Assembly (NCBI GenBank): GCA_021731085.1
Contig: JAKFYB010000003.1
Span: forward strand, 62,001-126,000
Length of the DNA: 64,000 bases
Direction of reading: 5' to 3'
DNA from: Dehalococcoidia bacterium
Lineage (GTDB): Bacteria; Chloroflexota; Dehalococcoidia; DSTF01; JACRBR01
Every line of letters begins with the position of its first letter. The first letter of the stretch is position 1. The translations under genes were made by a program, and so were the position numbers. This document shows, one piece after another, positions 54,579-62,701 of the stretch. The notes beneath the pieces were generated by a model. It searched no databases. It was not told the origin of the DNA and saw only the letters and a program-made list of their open reading frames with translations.

Positions 54579-55156
54579 CTAGCCGCGGCTTGGGGTTAGG
54601 AGGCCGTAGTCGCCGTCGTCTCTCTTATATAGAAGGGCGTACTCGGCGGTGCCAGCATCGAGGACAGGAAGAAGTCGTGGCCGAGGAGGTCCATCTGGAC
54701 GAGGGCTTCTTCGGTGGACATGGGCTTGGCCTCGAAGCGTTTGGTCTTGACGATTTTGCCAAGCACATATTCGTCGTCGTCGCCCTGGTCGTCGCGAAGG
54801 GGTCCTGCGGCGTCTAGGGCGTCTATCGCGGCGCCCTTCGCGCCAGCAGCGTGATGGCGGTCCTTGATGCGTGTCTTGTGGCGCCGGGCCTGGCGAGCGA
54901 GAACATCGGCGGCTGCTTCGAGGGCGGTGCGCGGATCGGAGGCGCGCTCTTCGGCACGGAGGATGGTGGGGCCGCTGTGAACGGTGACCTGCACGGAGAA
55001 GCGGTCGGACGCGGCGCGGGTCTCGGCGTGGGTGACGTCGACGACGACGTCATCGATGCGGGGGAGCCAGCGTTCGAGGCGGGCGACCTTCTCAGCGGCG
55101 AGCGGCTCGAAGTCGTCGAAGAGGGTGGCGTGGCGGGTGCGGATGATGAGGTTCAT
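54579..55156 (-). CDS. hpf: ribosome hibernation promoting factor, long form (C-terminus frameshifted)
   Basis: The N-terminal S30AE domain (1-100) begins MNLIIRTRHATLFDDFEPLA and includes VDVTHAETRAASDRFSVQVT. After a linker, the long-form tail domain reads IVKTKRFEAKPMSTEEALVQ MDLLGHDFFL. The frame as written then diverges to SSMLAPPSTPFYIRETTATT and stops at 54596. In the adjacent frame the sequence reads DAGTAEYALLYKRDDGDYGL LTPSRG and stops at 54579. That is exactly the conserved end of long HPF. One base (a T in CTGTTCC) appears to be missing near 54665. Long HPF dimerises 70S ribosomes into 100S particles. Confidence 0.88.
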
Positions 55157-55204
55157 GCTGGAGTGTACGACCCTCGATCGGGCGATCGAAAGTGCGAGTC
55201 CCCC

Positions 55205-55939
55205 TTACTTTGGGCGTCCCTTTCCGAGTCGCCGCGTCACTGAGGCACTGCTTAGTTCCTTGAGCGCGTCTTTGCCTACCCAGCGGGCGGACACGTCGGA
55301 GGATTCGGCCAGGCGGCGCGCCGTCGCAGTGGCTGCACGGTTGAGGGCGGCGTTTCGCTTGCCGGTAGCGCGGAGAGCCATACTGACGGCCTTCTTCACG
55401 AAGTTGCGATCGTCCGTTGCGGCCTTCTCGATCAGGCGGAGTCCCTCGAGGAAATTCGCGTCGTGAGCGGTCTTGTCGTGCGTCGTGAGGCCCCAGAGGA
55501 GGGCGAAGGCTGCGCGCTTCTCGAACTCTGGCTTTCGCGTCGACCACTTCGCGACCTTCGTCCAGGCATGGGACGTGCGGTCGAACAGGTGAAAGCAAAC
55601 CGTGTCGCAGATGGCCCAATTGTCGAAGTCCTTGCACCAGCGATCCATCTGGGCGGAGGTGACGAGCGCCGGATCTTCGACGAACGCGGCGAGCATGCGG
55701 GCTTCGTAGATACCGGTGCCCCAGAGAGCGGCAGCAAGTTCGTGGTTGTGGCCTAGTTGCCTGCCGAGGACGCGGATGTTGGCAACGGTAACGCCGAGTG
55801 CGTTGTCCGACGGGATGGCGTAGCGGGCCATGCCGTCACGCGTGGCCTTCGAGCTGTGCTTCTTGAGCCAAGCTATCGCTAGATCCGCTTCGTGGGAACC
55901 AACGCCTGACGGCGACGGTTTGGTCTTCGCCTTTGGCAT
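55205..55939 (-). CDS. AlkD-like DNA alkylation repair protein
   Basis: The 244-residue protein is built of HEAT-like helical repeats. The family pattern is visible in GVTVANIRVLGRQLGHNHEL AAALWGTGIYEARMLAAFVE, then FDNWAICDTVCFHLFDRT, and KRAAFALLWGLTTHDK followed by DRNFVKKAVSMALRATGKRN. AlkD-type proteins remove bulky or positively charged alkyl bases without base flipping. It starts at the ATG nearest the family start, with a Lys/Pro-rich N-terminal tail. Confidence 0.87.
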   Translation of the reverse strand: MPKAKTKPSPSGVGSHEADLAIAWLKKHSSKATRDGMARYAIPSDNALGVTVANIRVLGRQLGHNHELAAALWGTGIYEARMLAAFVEDPALVTSAQMDRWCKDFDNWAICDTVCFHLFDRTSHAWTKVAKWSTRKPEFEKRAAFALLWGLTTHDKTAHDANFLEGLRLIEKAATDDRNFVKKAVSMALRATGKRNAALNRAATATARRLAESSDVSARWVGKDALKELSSASVTRRLGKGRPK

Positions 55940-56012
55940 GCGCCCAGTATGGCCGTCGGACGACGCGTCGCAAGTTGCTGCGCGCGCGCGATCACTGCGC
56001 GATACTAGAGCG

Positions 56013-56627
56013 ATGAGCGACGAACGGGGTCACCGGTGGTTCGCGGCGTTGTACGACCGCATGACGGGAAGCGCCGAGCGTGGGCCGTTGGGACGCGCGC
56101 GGCGCGAGCTGTTGGCGCCGGTCTCCGGGGACGTGCTCGAGGTTGGGGCGGGGACGGGTGCGAACTTCCCGCAGTATCCGGCGGGTGTACGCGTGGTCGC
56201 GTTGGAGCCGGACCCACACATGCTGAAACGCGCCCGTGCCCGCCTTGCAGAGGTCGGCCGTACGGACGTCGAGGTGCATGCCGCGCCAGCGGAGACGCTT
56301 CCAGTTGCGGACGCGTCGTTCGATGTCGTTGTTTCGACGCTCGTACTGTGCACGGTGGCTGATGTGCCGGCGTCGCTCGCCGAGATGCGCCGCGTGCTGC
56401 GACCCGGCGGACGGATTGTGTTCATCGAACATCTGCGTGGCGATGGGGCGCTCGGGACGATACAAGACATCGTGCGGCCGGTGTGGTCGTACTTTGGCGC
56501 AGGCTGTCAGCTCAATCGCCGGACGGAGGACGCGCTGGCTGCCGCAGGGTTCGTCGTAGAGGTGCACGAACGCACGAAGGCAGCCCCGTGGCTACCGCTG
56601 ATCATTGGGAGCGCAACGTCGAGATGA
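56013..56627 (+). CDS. class I SAM-dependent methyltransferase (UbiE-like)
   Basis: The 204-residue protein starts MSDERGHRWFAALYDRMTGS. The SAM site is DVLEVGAGTGANFPQYPAGV, then VVALEPDPHMLKRARARLAE, FDVVVSTLVLCTVADVPASL and MRRVLRPGGRIVFIEHLRGD. The pattern matches the UbiE/methyltransferase 11 group and human METTL7-like proteins. Its TGA overlaps the ATG of a GNAT gene (ATGA), so the two are coupled. The substrate is unknown. Confidence 0.88.
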   Translation: MSDERGHRWFAALYDRMTGSAERGPLGRARRELLAPVSGDVLEVGAGTGANFPQYPAGVRVVALEPDPHMLKRARARLAEVGRTDVEVHAAPAETLPVADASFDVVVSTLVLCTVADVPASLAEMRRVLRPGGRIVFIEHLRGDGALGTIQDIVRPVWSYFGAGCQLNRRTEDALAAAGFVVEVHERTKAAPWLPLIIGSATSR

Positions 56628-57052
56628 GCACGAACATCGTGATTGTCGAGAACGATGCACAACGCGAGGACGCGTTCGCCGTGCGCATCGCCGTCTTCGT
56701 CGAGGAGCAACAGATTCCGCGCGAGGAAGAACTGGACGATGCGGATGCGACGGCTGTTCATGGCGTGGGCTACGTGGACGGTGCACCGGTCGCGGCGGGA
56801 CGGCTGGTGCTTGGCGAGGGGTACGGGAAGATCGGGCGGATGGCGGTGCTCAGTTCGCATCGCGGAACGGGGATGGGGGCACGGGTGCTGGAGGCGCTGG
56901 AGCGCGAGGGCGTCGCGCGCGGCCTGCGGGAGTTCCGGCTGAGCGCGCAGCTTTCGGCGCGCGGGTTCTACGATCGCGCGGGCTACGTCGCAGACGGCGA
57001 CGTGTACGACGAAGTTGGAATCCCACACATCGCGATGATCAAGCGCCGTTAG
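56624..57052 (+). CDS. ElaA-like GNAT acetyltransferase
   Basis: The 142-residue protein starts MSTNIVIVENDAQREDAFAV. It contains VFVEEQQIPREEELDDADAT, typical of ElaA-type small GNATs, the acetyl-CoA loop GRMAVLSSHRGTGMGARVLE, and QLSARGFYDRAGYVADGDVY near the end. It overlaps the upstream methyltransferase by four bases. The substrate is unknown. Confidence 0.9.
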   Translation: MSTNIVIVENDAQREDAFAVRIAVFVEEQQIPREEELDDADATAVHGVGYVDGAPVAAGRLVLGEGYGKIGRMAVLSSHRGTGMGARVLEALEREGVARGLREFRLSAQLSARGFYDRAGYVADGDVYDEVGIPHIAMIKRR

Positions 57053-57065
57053 GAACTCTGGGAAA

Positions 57066-58136
57066 TCATTGCGGGTACCCACCGGCGCCGCCGCGTACGC
57101 ACCAGTAGCGATTGGTCTCCGCCGTGCTGATGTAGGCGTACACGATGCCGACGGATCCTGCGTTCGTTCCCTGAAGGTAGACGGCCTCGCGCGCAGAACC
57201 ACCGCCATACTGCGAGGTCGTCCAGAAGACCGTTGCGCCTCCGCTGAGATCAAACGGATGGCCCAGGGGCAGCTTCACCGAACCCGCAACACTGGGATCG
57301 ACGAGGCTTGCCAGCTCAAACGGCTCCGGTAGCCTCCACCCGAGGCGGCCGCCGTACGCCCGTTCGTCGCATCTGGAGAGAGCATTCGACCAGGTATCAG
57401 GGGTCGCGTTCGGCGTGCGCTGCCACACAAGCCCTGTTTCGCGGTCGAGGACGGCGACGCCGTTCATGACGCAGGTGAATCGCGCTGACTCGCAGCCACC
57501 ATCGGACGGGAGCGTACGTGACCATGCAGGCTGCTCTGCAGGCGCGCCATCGTCGTCGTGATCTTGCCCTCCCCGCACGCACCACGTGTTCGAGAACTCC
57601 GTTCCCTCGCGTGCCTTGACAAGCTCCTCGAGAAATCCCCCGAAGAATGCAAGCGTGACGACGGCCTGATCATCGTCATCCCACAATGTCGAACTCCAGT
57701 ACACACCCCCACCGACATCAACGAAGGGGCTCCCGTCAGGAATGTTGTCATCGCCTGAATCATCCGCCAGCGACCATAACTCAGTAAGCGTCGGCAAACG
57801 CCATCCATACCGGCCCCCGAGGGCTGTGAAGTGGCAATAGCCGACCGCCGCATCGTATGTTTTGAAGTTGGCGTCCGGCGTGCGCTGCCACACCAACCCT
57901 GTCTCGCGATCCAGGACAGCTTGATTCGCCATTACGCAACTAAATCGTTGCGAGCTGCAGCCACCGGTCGAGGACAGCGTCTTCCCCCAGGACGGCACCA
58001 GCTCATCGAGCGTGCGCATCGTCGAGCCCACTGGCCCGGGCGGGTCGAGCGGGCCAGCCGTGGTCGCGCGGGCGAGGGCGAGGATGGCGACGAGGGCGAG
58101 GGCGCCGGACAGCGCCCAGCCGAGTCTTTGGAGCAT
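57066..58136 (-). CDS. secreted protein with two DUF1566 domains
   Basis: The protein is about 356 residues from MLQRLGWALSGALALVAILA, a clear signal peptide; another in-frame start lies eight codons upstream. Two DUF1566 (Lcl C-terminal, C-type-lectin-like) modules repeat the same blocks: DRETGLVWQRTPDANFKTYD ... GWRLPTLTELWSLADD ... NTWCVRGG, and DRETGLVWQRTPNATPDTWS ... GWRLPEPFELASLVD ... RYWCVRGG. Paired cysteines suggest disulfides. It is a surface or secreted protein next to another secreted calcium-binding protein on the same strand. The function is unknown. Confidence 0.85.
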   Translation of the reverse strand: MLQRLGWALSGALALVAILALARATTAGPLDPPGPVGSTMRTLDELVPSWGKTLSSTGGCSSQRFSCVMANQAVLDRETGLVWQRTPDANFKTYDAAVGYCHFTALGGRYGWRLPTLTELWSLADDSGDDNIPDGSPFVDVGGGVYWSSTLWDDDDQAVVTLAFFGGFLEELVKAREGTEFSNTWCVRGGQDHDDDGAPAEQPAWSRTLPSDGGCESARFTCVMNGVAVLDRETGLVWQRTPNATPDTWSNALSRCDERAYGGRLGWRLPEPFELASLVDPSVAGSVKLPLGHPFDLSGGATVFWTTSQYGGGSAREAVYLQGTNAGSVGIVYAYISTAETNRYWCVRGGAGGYPQ

Positions 58137-58230
58137 GGCGGTCTCCGATTCCACGAACAAGCGGGGCTATCACGATCGTATGACAGGCGGGGTACGGCGG
58201 CAAGCCGGCGTCAATGCACGGCGGAGCAGA

Positions 58231-59631
58231 CTACGGGCATTTGCCGACGCGGGCGGCGACCATCCCTAGATCGGCGGGGTTGTAGGCGCCGTCCTTGTTC
58301 ACGTCGAGGTTGACGACCTTCTGGCTCGCGGGAACTGCACGCGAGATCTCCGTCGCAAGCATGCCGAGGTCGGCGACGTTCACGATCGTGTCGTTGTTGA
58401 AGGATGCCGCCTCGCAACCGTCCTTTACGCCATCGCCATCGGTGTCGGCGACGGCGGGGTTGGTGTTGTAGAAGCAGTACTCGATGCGGTCTTTGAGGCC
58501 ATCATTGTCGCCATCGGTCGTGAGACCGCAGGCGCTCACCAGCGGCTTCGAATCTGATCGCGTGGCATCTGTATAGAGTCCACACTCGGCGCCGTCGTGG
58601 AAGCGGTCGCCGTCGGTGTCGAAGGCGAGCGGGTTCGTCGGCCACATACCGTACGGGCAATGCAGCATCTCGACCTGATCCGTCACGCCATCGTTGTCAT
58701 CGTCGTCGTCGCAGGCGTCGCCCAAAGTGTCGGAGTGGGCGCGCGTGAGGTCGTTCTGGGCGAAGCTCGGGGCGTTGATGATGAAGTTGCGGTCGGTGTT
58801 CTCCTGACCGGGGTTCGCGTTGAGCGGGCAGTTGTCGTTCGTATTCAGGACACCATCATCATCCATATCAGGTATGGGCGTGTTCGTGGGCGTTGGGAAC
58901 ACGTGCGGCGTATGCGTGGGGGTCACATTCTGATGAAAGTTAAAGGAGACATGCGAATCGATACACGGGCTCTCGACATTGATGATTGGACGGCATGAAC
59001 CAAGCTCGGCGAGTGCCTCGTCATATATCGACGCCTCAACAAGTTCAAGGTCTGTGCTGGCTGAAATTGTCGTCACCATGTCGTAGAACACGGTGGCGAG
59101 CGTGAAATGTTGTTCGCCCGGTTGGAGCACTGCGATCGACGGCGGGTTGAAGCAACCCAAGAATGCGTCGGCGACATTAGGATCAGGGTTGATATCTGGG
59201 TCGGGTTCGGGTGGGCCACAATTCCAGCCTGGACCAAGATCAGCTTCGTTCACGTCGGGATTGCCATCGAGGTATGGGGGCGTCCCCGCTATGTCGTCTG
59301 GTGTGAGAACATCTTGCTCCGTGCGTACAGTGAAGCCAAAGGCGCCGATCGTAACAGCGGCCCCCGTGGAGTTGCCGACCGTGACGCTTGCGCTCTGGAA
59401 GGGATCATCTCCGTTAAAAAGGAGGTAACCGCATTCATCGTCGGTCTGGGTCGTAGGTGAGCAGTCGATAGCGAAGTGGATCGTACCGGTGGTGTCTGTT
59501 GGGCCGTGGTAGAGCTCGGCGAAGGCGCTGTGGTTGATGCGGCCGTAGGGGAGGCCGATGACGGCGAGCATGAGGCCAGCCGTGACGCCCAGCGCGGCGA
59601 GCAATGCAACTGGCCGAAGGATTCGACTCAT
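58231..59631 (-). CDS. secreted protein with thrombospondin type 3-like repeats and dockerin-like end
   Basis: The protein is about 466 residues from MSRILRPVALLAALGVTAGL (signal peptide). Residues to about 230 form an uncharacterised extracellular domain. From about 265 a run of Asp-rich calcium-binding repeats follows: DMDDDGVLNTNDNCPLNANP, DACDDDDDNDGVTDQVE, DTDGDRFHDGAECG, DGDNDGLKDRIEYC and DTDGDGVKDGCEAA. The end, VVNLDVNKDGAYNPADLGMV, is a dockerin-like EF-hand pair (first half FNNDTIVNVADLGMLATEI). No cohesin is seen in the window. Calcium-stabilised surface attachment is likely. It is co-oriented with the DUF1566 gene. Confidence 0.85.
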   Translation of the reverse strand: MSRILRPVALLAALGVTAGLMLAVIGLPYGRINHSAFAELYHGPTDTTGTIHFAIDCSPTTQTDDECGYLLFNGDDPFQSASVTVGNSTGAAVTIGAFGFTVRTEQDVLTPDDIAGTPPYLDGNPDVNEADLGPGWNCGPPEPDPDINPDPNVADAFLGCFNPPSIAVLQPGEQHFTLATVFYDMVTTISASTDLELVEASIYDEALAELGSCRPIINVESPCIDSHVSFNFHQNVTPTHTPHVFPTPTNTPIPDMDDDGVLNTNDNCPLNANPGQENTDRNFIINAPSFAQNDLTRAHSDTLGDACDDDDDNDGVTDQVEMLHCPYGMWPTNPLAFDTDGDRFHDGAECGLYTDATRSDSKPLVSACGLTTDGDNDGLKDRIEYCFYNTNPAVADTDGDGVKDGCEAASFNNDTIVNVADLGMLATEISRAVPASQKVVNLDVNKDGAYNPADLGMVAARVGKCP

Positions 59632-59754
59632 GGCCGGGCCTCGTGGCTGGACCATAGCAGGCCCATGTGGCTTCGATCGTACTACAGCGTGTCAAGCGCC
59701 CCCAGGAGCAATTCGGGTTCGACCGGACAGCTTCGCACGTAGCAACGACGGTCA

Positions 59755-59760
59755 TATACT
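59755..59760 (+). promoter_or_regulatory. -10 box for the leader peptide / CoA-transferase transcript
   Basis: TATACT lies eight bases before an ATG at 59769, with a weak TTCGCA 17 bases upstream. Transcription would begin at or near that ATG. Confidence 0.55.
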
Positions 59761-59768
59761 GGGCAACC

Positions 59769-59825
59769 ATGAACGAAGTGCGTTTTGCTTCTGCATTCTG
59801 CCTGAGGGGCGTAATCGATGACTGA
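59769..59825 (+). CDS. possible leader peptide overlapping the CoA-transferase start
   Basis: An 18-codon frame (MNEVRFASAFCLRGVIDD) starts where the -10 box predicts transcription to begin and ends with a TGA overlapping the first codons of the CoA-transferase. The latter's ribosome site (GAGGGGCG) lies inside it. The arrangement suggests translational coupling, but it could be chance. Confidence 0.35.
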   Translation: MNEVRFASAFCLRGVIDD

Positions 59826-61125
59826 GAATGGACACGGCGGGCCGCTGGCAGGCGTCAAGATCCTGGAGTTCACGGAGATCATCGCGGCGCCGTTCGGCGG
59901 GATGATGCTGGGGGACATGGGGGCCGACATCATCAAGGTGGAGCCGCCGACGGGCGACCCGTGGCGCGGGTTTCAGCCTCTTGGGCTGCGCGAGGGACGC
60001 GGGTACATCTCGCACAATCGGAACAAGCGCGGGATCACGCTCGACCTGACCAAGCCGGAGGCGCAGCAGATCGCACGCGAGATAGCGGCGACGGTGGATG
60101 TTGTGATCATCAACTATCGTCCTGACGTCGCGGCAAAGCTTGGCGTCGACTACGGGACGTTGTCGAGGGAGAACCCGCGGCTGATCTACTGCGACAACAC
60201 GGCGTTCGGACGGAAGGGGCCGTACGCGCACCGGCCTGGGTATGACCTCGTGGCGCAGGCACTCACGGGATTGATGACGGTGGAGGGACGGCGCGAAGAG
60301 AGCGGCGTGCCGCTGTTGAACGCGCTGCCATCTGCTGACCTGTCGACAGGCATCGCGATCGCGTGGGGGATCTGCGCGGCGTTGTACTCGCGCGAGAAGA
60401 CGGGGCGGGGGCAGGCGATCAGCACGTCGCTGATGGCAAGTGCGATGTTGATCCAGAACACGCGGCTGATGAACATCGCGGCGGTGGATACGGAGCTGCG
60501 GGCGAACGCAATGGCGAAGATCAACGAACTGCGGCACAGCGGGTCGACGTACAAGGAACAGCTCGATGTGATCAACGGCGTGCGGGCGGCGGTGGGGAAC
60601 ATTTACTATCGCTGTTACCAGACATTGGACGGATTTCTTGCGGTAGCGGCACTCGTCGGGCCGTTGCAGCGGAAGCTGCTCGATGCGACAGGGCTGCAGG
60701 ACTGGCGCGTCGGCAGAAAGCCGGCGGACATCGACTACACGGACCCGGCGGTGCAGCAGCACTGCAAGGATCTGATCGCGGAGTCGGAGGCGCTGTTCCG
60801 GACCAAGACGTGCGCTGAGTGGCTGACGATACTTGATGCAGGCGGCGTTCCGGCGGGGCAGATCCAGTTCACGGAAGAAGTGCCCGACGACCCACAGGCG
60901 ATCGAGAACGGATACCTAGTCGATCTGGACCATCCGCTGATGGGTCCGGTGCAGATGGCCGGTCCGATGATCCAGATGAGCGAGACGCCGCTGTCCGTGC
61001 AGGGGCCGTCGCCAACGCTGGGTCAGCACACGGACGACGTGCTGCGGGAGTTGGGCTACGACGACGGGCGTATCGATGCGCTGCGGGAGGCGGGCGTGTT
61101 GGGGAAGGTGCAGTTGGGGGAGTAG
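59818..61125 (+). CDS. CaiB/BaiF family III CoA-transferase with altered active site
   Basis: The protein has 435 residues. It begins GGPLAGVKILEFTEIIAAPF and has MGADIIKVEPPTGDPWRGFQ and RNKRGITLDLTKPEAQQI. In KTGRGQAISTSLMASAMLIQ the position of the catalytic Asp is Ala or Ser, unlike formyl-CoA transferase. So it may act as a non-catalytic partner or use another residue. The rest of the fold is normal for the family. GAGGGGCG precedes the ATG. It is single and not next to the pair at 16.4-19.0 kb. Confidence 0.92.
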   Translation: MTENGHGGPLAGVKILEFTEIIAAPFGGMMLGDMGADIIKVEPPTGDPWRGFQPLGLREGRGYISHNRNKRGITLDLTKPEAQQIAREIAATVDVVIINYRPDVAAKLGVDYGTLSRENPRLIYCDNTAFGRKGPYAHRPGYDLVAQALTGLMTVEGRREESGVPLLNALPSADLSTGIAIAWGICAALYSREKTGRGQAISTSLMASAMLIQNTRLMNIAAVDTELRANAMAKINELRHSGSTYKEQLDVINGVRAAVGNIYYRCYQTLDGFLAVAALVGPLQRKLLDATGLQDWRVGRKPADIDYTDPAVQQHCKDLIAESEALFRTKTCAEWLTILDAGGVPAGQIQFTEEVPDDPQAIENGYLVDLDHPLMGPVQMAGPMIQMSETPLSVQGPSPTLGQHTDDVLRELGYDDGRIDALREAGVLGKVQLGE

Positions 61126-61136
61126 GCGTACCTGGC

Positions 61137-61571
61137 TCAGCCGTCGTTGTCGAGCACGTCGACATCGGCGATGAACACTGCGACACCCGGCAGAGCGCGG
61201 GCCAACGCATTCACCAATCTACCGTCCGCAGTAACCAGGCGAGCATTGACTTGGAGCGCTAGCGCGACGTAGACGGCGTCGTAGGCGCTGATGTGGTGCC
61301 GCTCGGCTAGCCTGAAGACCGCGCTCCATGTTTCTTCCACATCAACAACGCGAAGCCATCCTTCAACGCGATCCAGGGCTGTGGCTGCTCGAAATGCCGT
61401 CAGTTCCTTGCGGCGTACGCGCTTGAGGAGCACGTTGGCGATCTCCAGTGAGACTAGCGGCGGCGAAACGAGCTCGTGAAGGCCGGCCAAAAGCCGTCGA
61501 GCGTCGTCCGAATGCTCCTCAGGAATAATCCACTTCAGTCCAACGCTGGCATCTACGACGGCCACTGTCAC
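61137..61571 (-). CDS. PIN-domain ribonuclease toxin (VapC type)
   Basis: The 144-residue PIN domain carries the acidic residues of the active site: TVAVVDASVGLKWIIPEE (Asp), SLEIANVLLKRV (Glu), HHISAYDAVYVALALQ (Asp) and LVTADGRLVNAL (Asp). All four are present, so an active RNase is expected. Its ATG overlaps the antitoxin stop by four bases, the usual toxin-antitoxin coupling. Confidence 0.92.
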   Translation of the reverse strand: MTVAVVDASVGLKWIIPEEHSDDARRLLAGLHELVSPPLVSLEIANVLLKRVRRKELTAFRAATALDRVEGWLRVVDVEETWSAVFRLAERHHISAYDAVYVALALQVNARLVTADGRLVNALARALPGVAVFIADVDVLDNDG

Positions 61572-61822
61572 GAGGCGTGGCGCTCACCGCGGCCCTCGCG
61601 GATGAGATCGACGCTGTCACCCTTCACCTTGCCGTGCAGGCTCTTTCGCATGCGGTCACCGAACTTGATGAACTGCTCGCGGTCTTCTCGCGTGGGGCGT
61701 TGCGCTGCGCTGCGCAAGGCAATTCTCGCTTCGGCCTCGAGCGAACGCTGGTGGTCGCTCGCGTGCTGTCGTAGGCGTTCGATGTCTTCGTCTTCGAGTC
61801 CACGGATTAGTATCTGTGCCAT
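61568..61822 (-). CDS. FitA/VapB-type ribbon-helix-helix antitoxin
   Basis: The 84-residue protein starts MAQILIRGLEDEDIERLRQH. The first 40 residues match an Arc-like ribbon-helix-helix DNA-binding domain of FitA type (RSLEAEARIALRSAA). The C-terminal half would wrap the toxin. Directly upstream are short inverted repeats TGATATCA and ATGATATCAC (61838-61858), a candidate operator for autoregulation. It overlaps the VapC-type gene. Confidence 0.9.
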   Translation of the reverse strand: MAQILIRGLEDEDIERLRQHASDHQRSLEAEARIALRSAAQRPTREDREQFIKFGDRMRKSLHGKVKGDSVDLIREGRGERHAS

Positions 61823-61906
61823 GGGTGGCCTCCGGAGTTGATATCACGATGATATCACCTGCCGCGTGGCGGTCGCAACGGCTCGCGGCGCATCTCCCAC
61901 CCGCCC

Positions 61907-62647
61907 TTAGCAGAAGCCTTCGGGGTCGAAGCGGCAGGAGTGGGTGGTGATGAAGTCGATGGCGGCGGCTTCGGTGTAGTCGGCGTAGGGGAGGTTGAGG
62001 ACGCGCGTCCATGCCGCGAAGGCGATCTCGCCGACGGGAAGATCTGTGTCGCGGGCCATGACGACGCGGTCGCCTTCGTCGATGCGCTGGTTTACGACGT
62101 CCTCGATCTGCTGGACGACGTCATCGCAGGCGGTGTCACCGCCAGCGCAGTGGTAGCCGACGAAGACGCCGGCGTGTTCGAGGATGTGGGGGATGGCGTC
62201 TCGCGGGATCTCGACGTCTGGCGGGTAGACGTCGGGGTCGGGCGGGATGTTGATAAGGATGCCGGGCGGGATTTCGACGCTCCGCTGCACGCCGAGGTGC
62301 TCGCCGGAGGATGGTGGATTCGAGTTGTAGCAGTCGGTCGGGATGACGGATGGCTGCTCCGGCGCCGGTGTAGCGACGGTGGCGGCATCTGCTTCGGCCG
62401 AGCGCGGGACACCTTCACAGAATGGCGTCGGGTTGTGGCCGATTGCGCCGCCCTGGAAGTGCGAGCGGCCCTTATCGGGGTATTCGACGCCCGGAAGGTT
62501 CTCGGGTGTTTCGTCATCGGGTGCATCTGAACCGCCACCGCATGCGGCTAATATCACGGCCAGGACACCAGCAACCAGCAGGAATGAGCGCAACAGGAAT
62601 CTCCAGTCATAGAGTTTCGGCCTATGGTCGGTTTCTTCACCCGCCAT
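61907..62647 (-). CDS. DUF3105 lipoprotein
   Basis: The 246-residue protein has a signal peptide with lipobox VLAVILAACGGG. The DUF3105 core has the typical TDCYNSNPPSSGEHLG, the His-containing LEHAGVFVGYHCAGG, and a C-terminal AAWTRVLNLPYADYTEAAAI. Members are extracytoplasmic and of unknown role. It is co-oriented with and 55 bases downstream of glyS, so it may be co-transcribed. Confidence 0.88.
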   Translation of the reverse strand: MAGEETDHRPKLYDWRFLLRSFLLVAGVLAVILAACGGGSDAPDDETPENLPGVEYPDKGRSHFQGGAIGHNPTPFCEGVPRSAEADAATVATPAPEQPSVIPTDCYNSNPPSSGEHLGVQRSVEIPPGILINIPPDPDVYPPDVEIPRDAIPHILEHAGVFVGYHCAGGDTACDDVVQQIEDVVNQRIDEGDRVVMARDTDLPVGEIAFAAWTRVLNLPYADYTEAAAIDFITTHSCRFDPEGFC

Positions 62648-62701
62648 CAGACAGGCTCAGCAAAGATACGGGTGTCGCGCCCGCACAGATGCCCCCTACC
62701 C

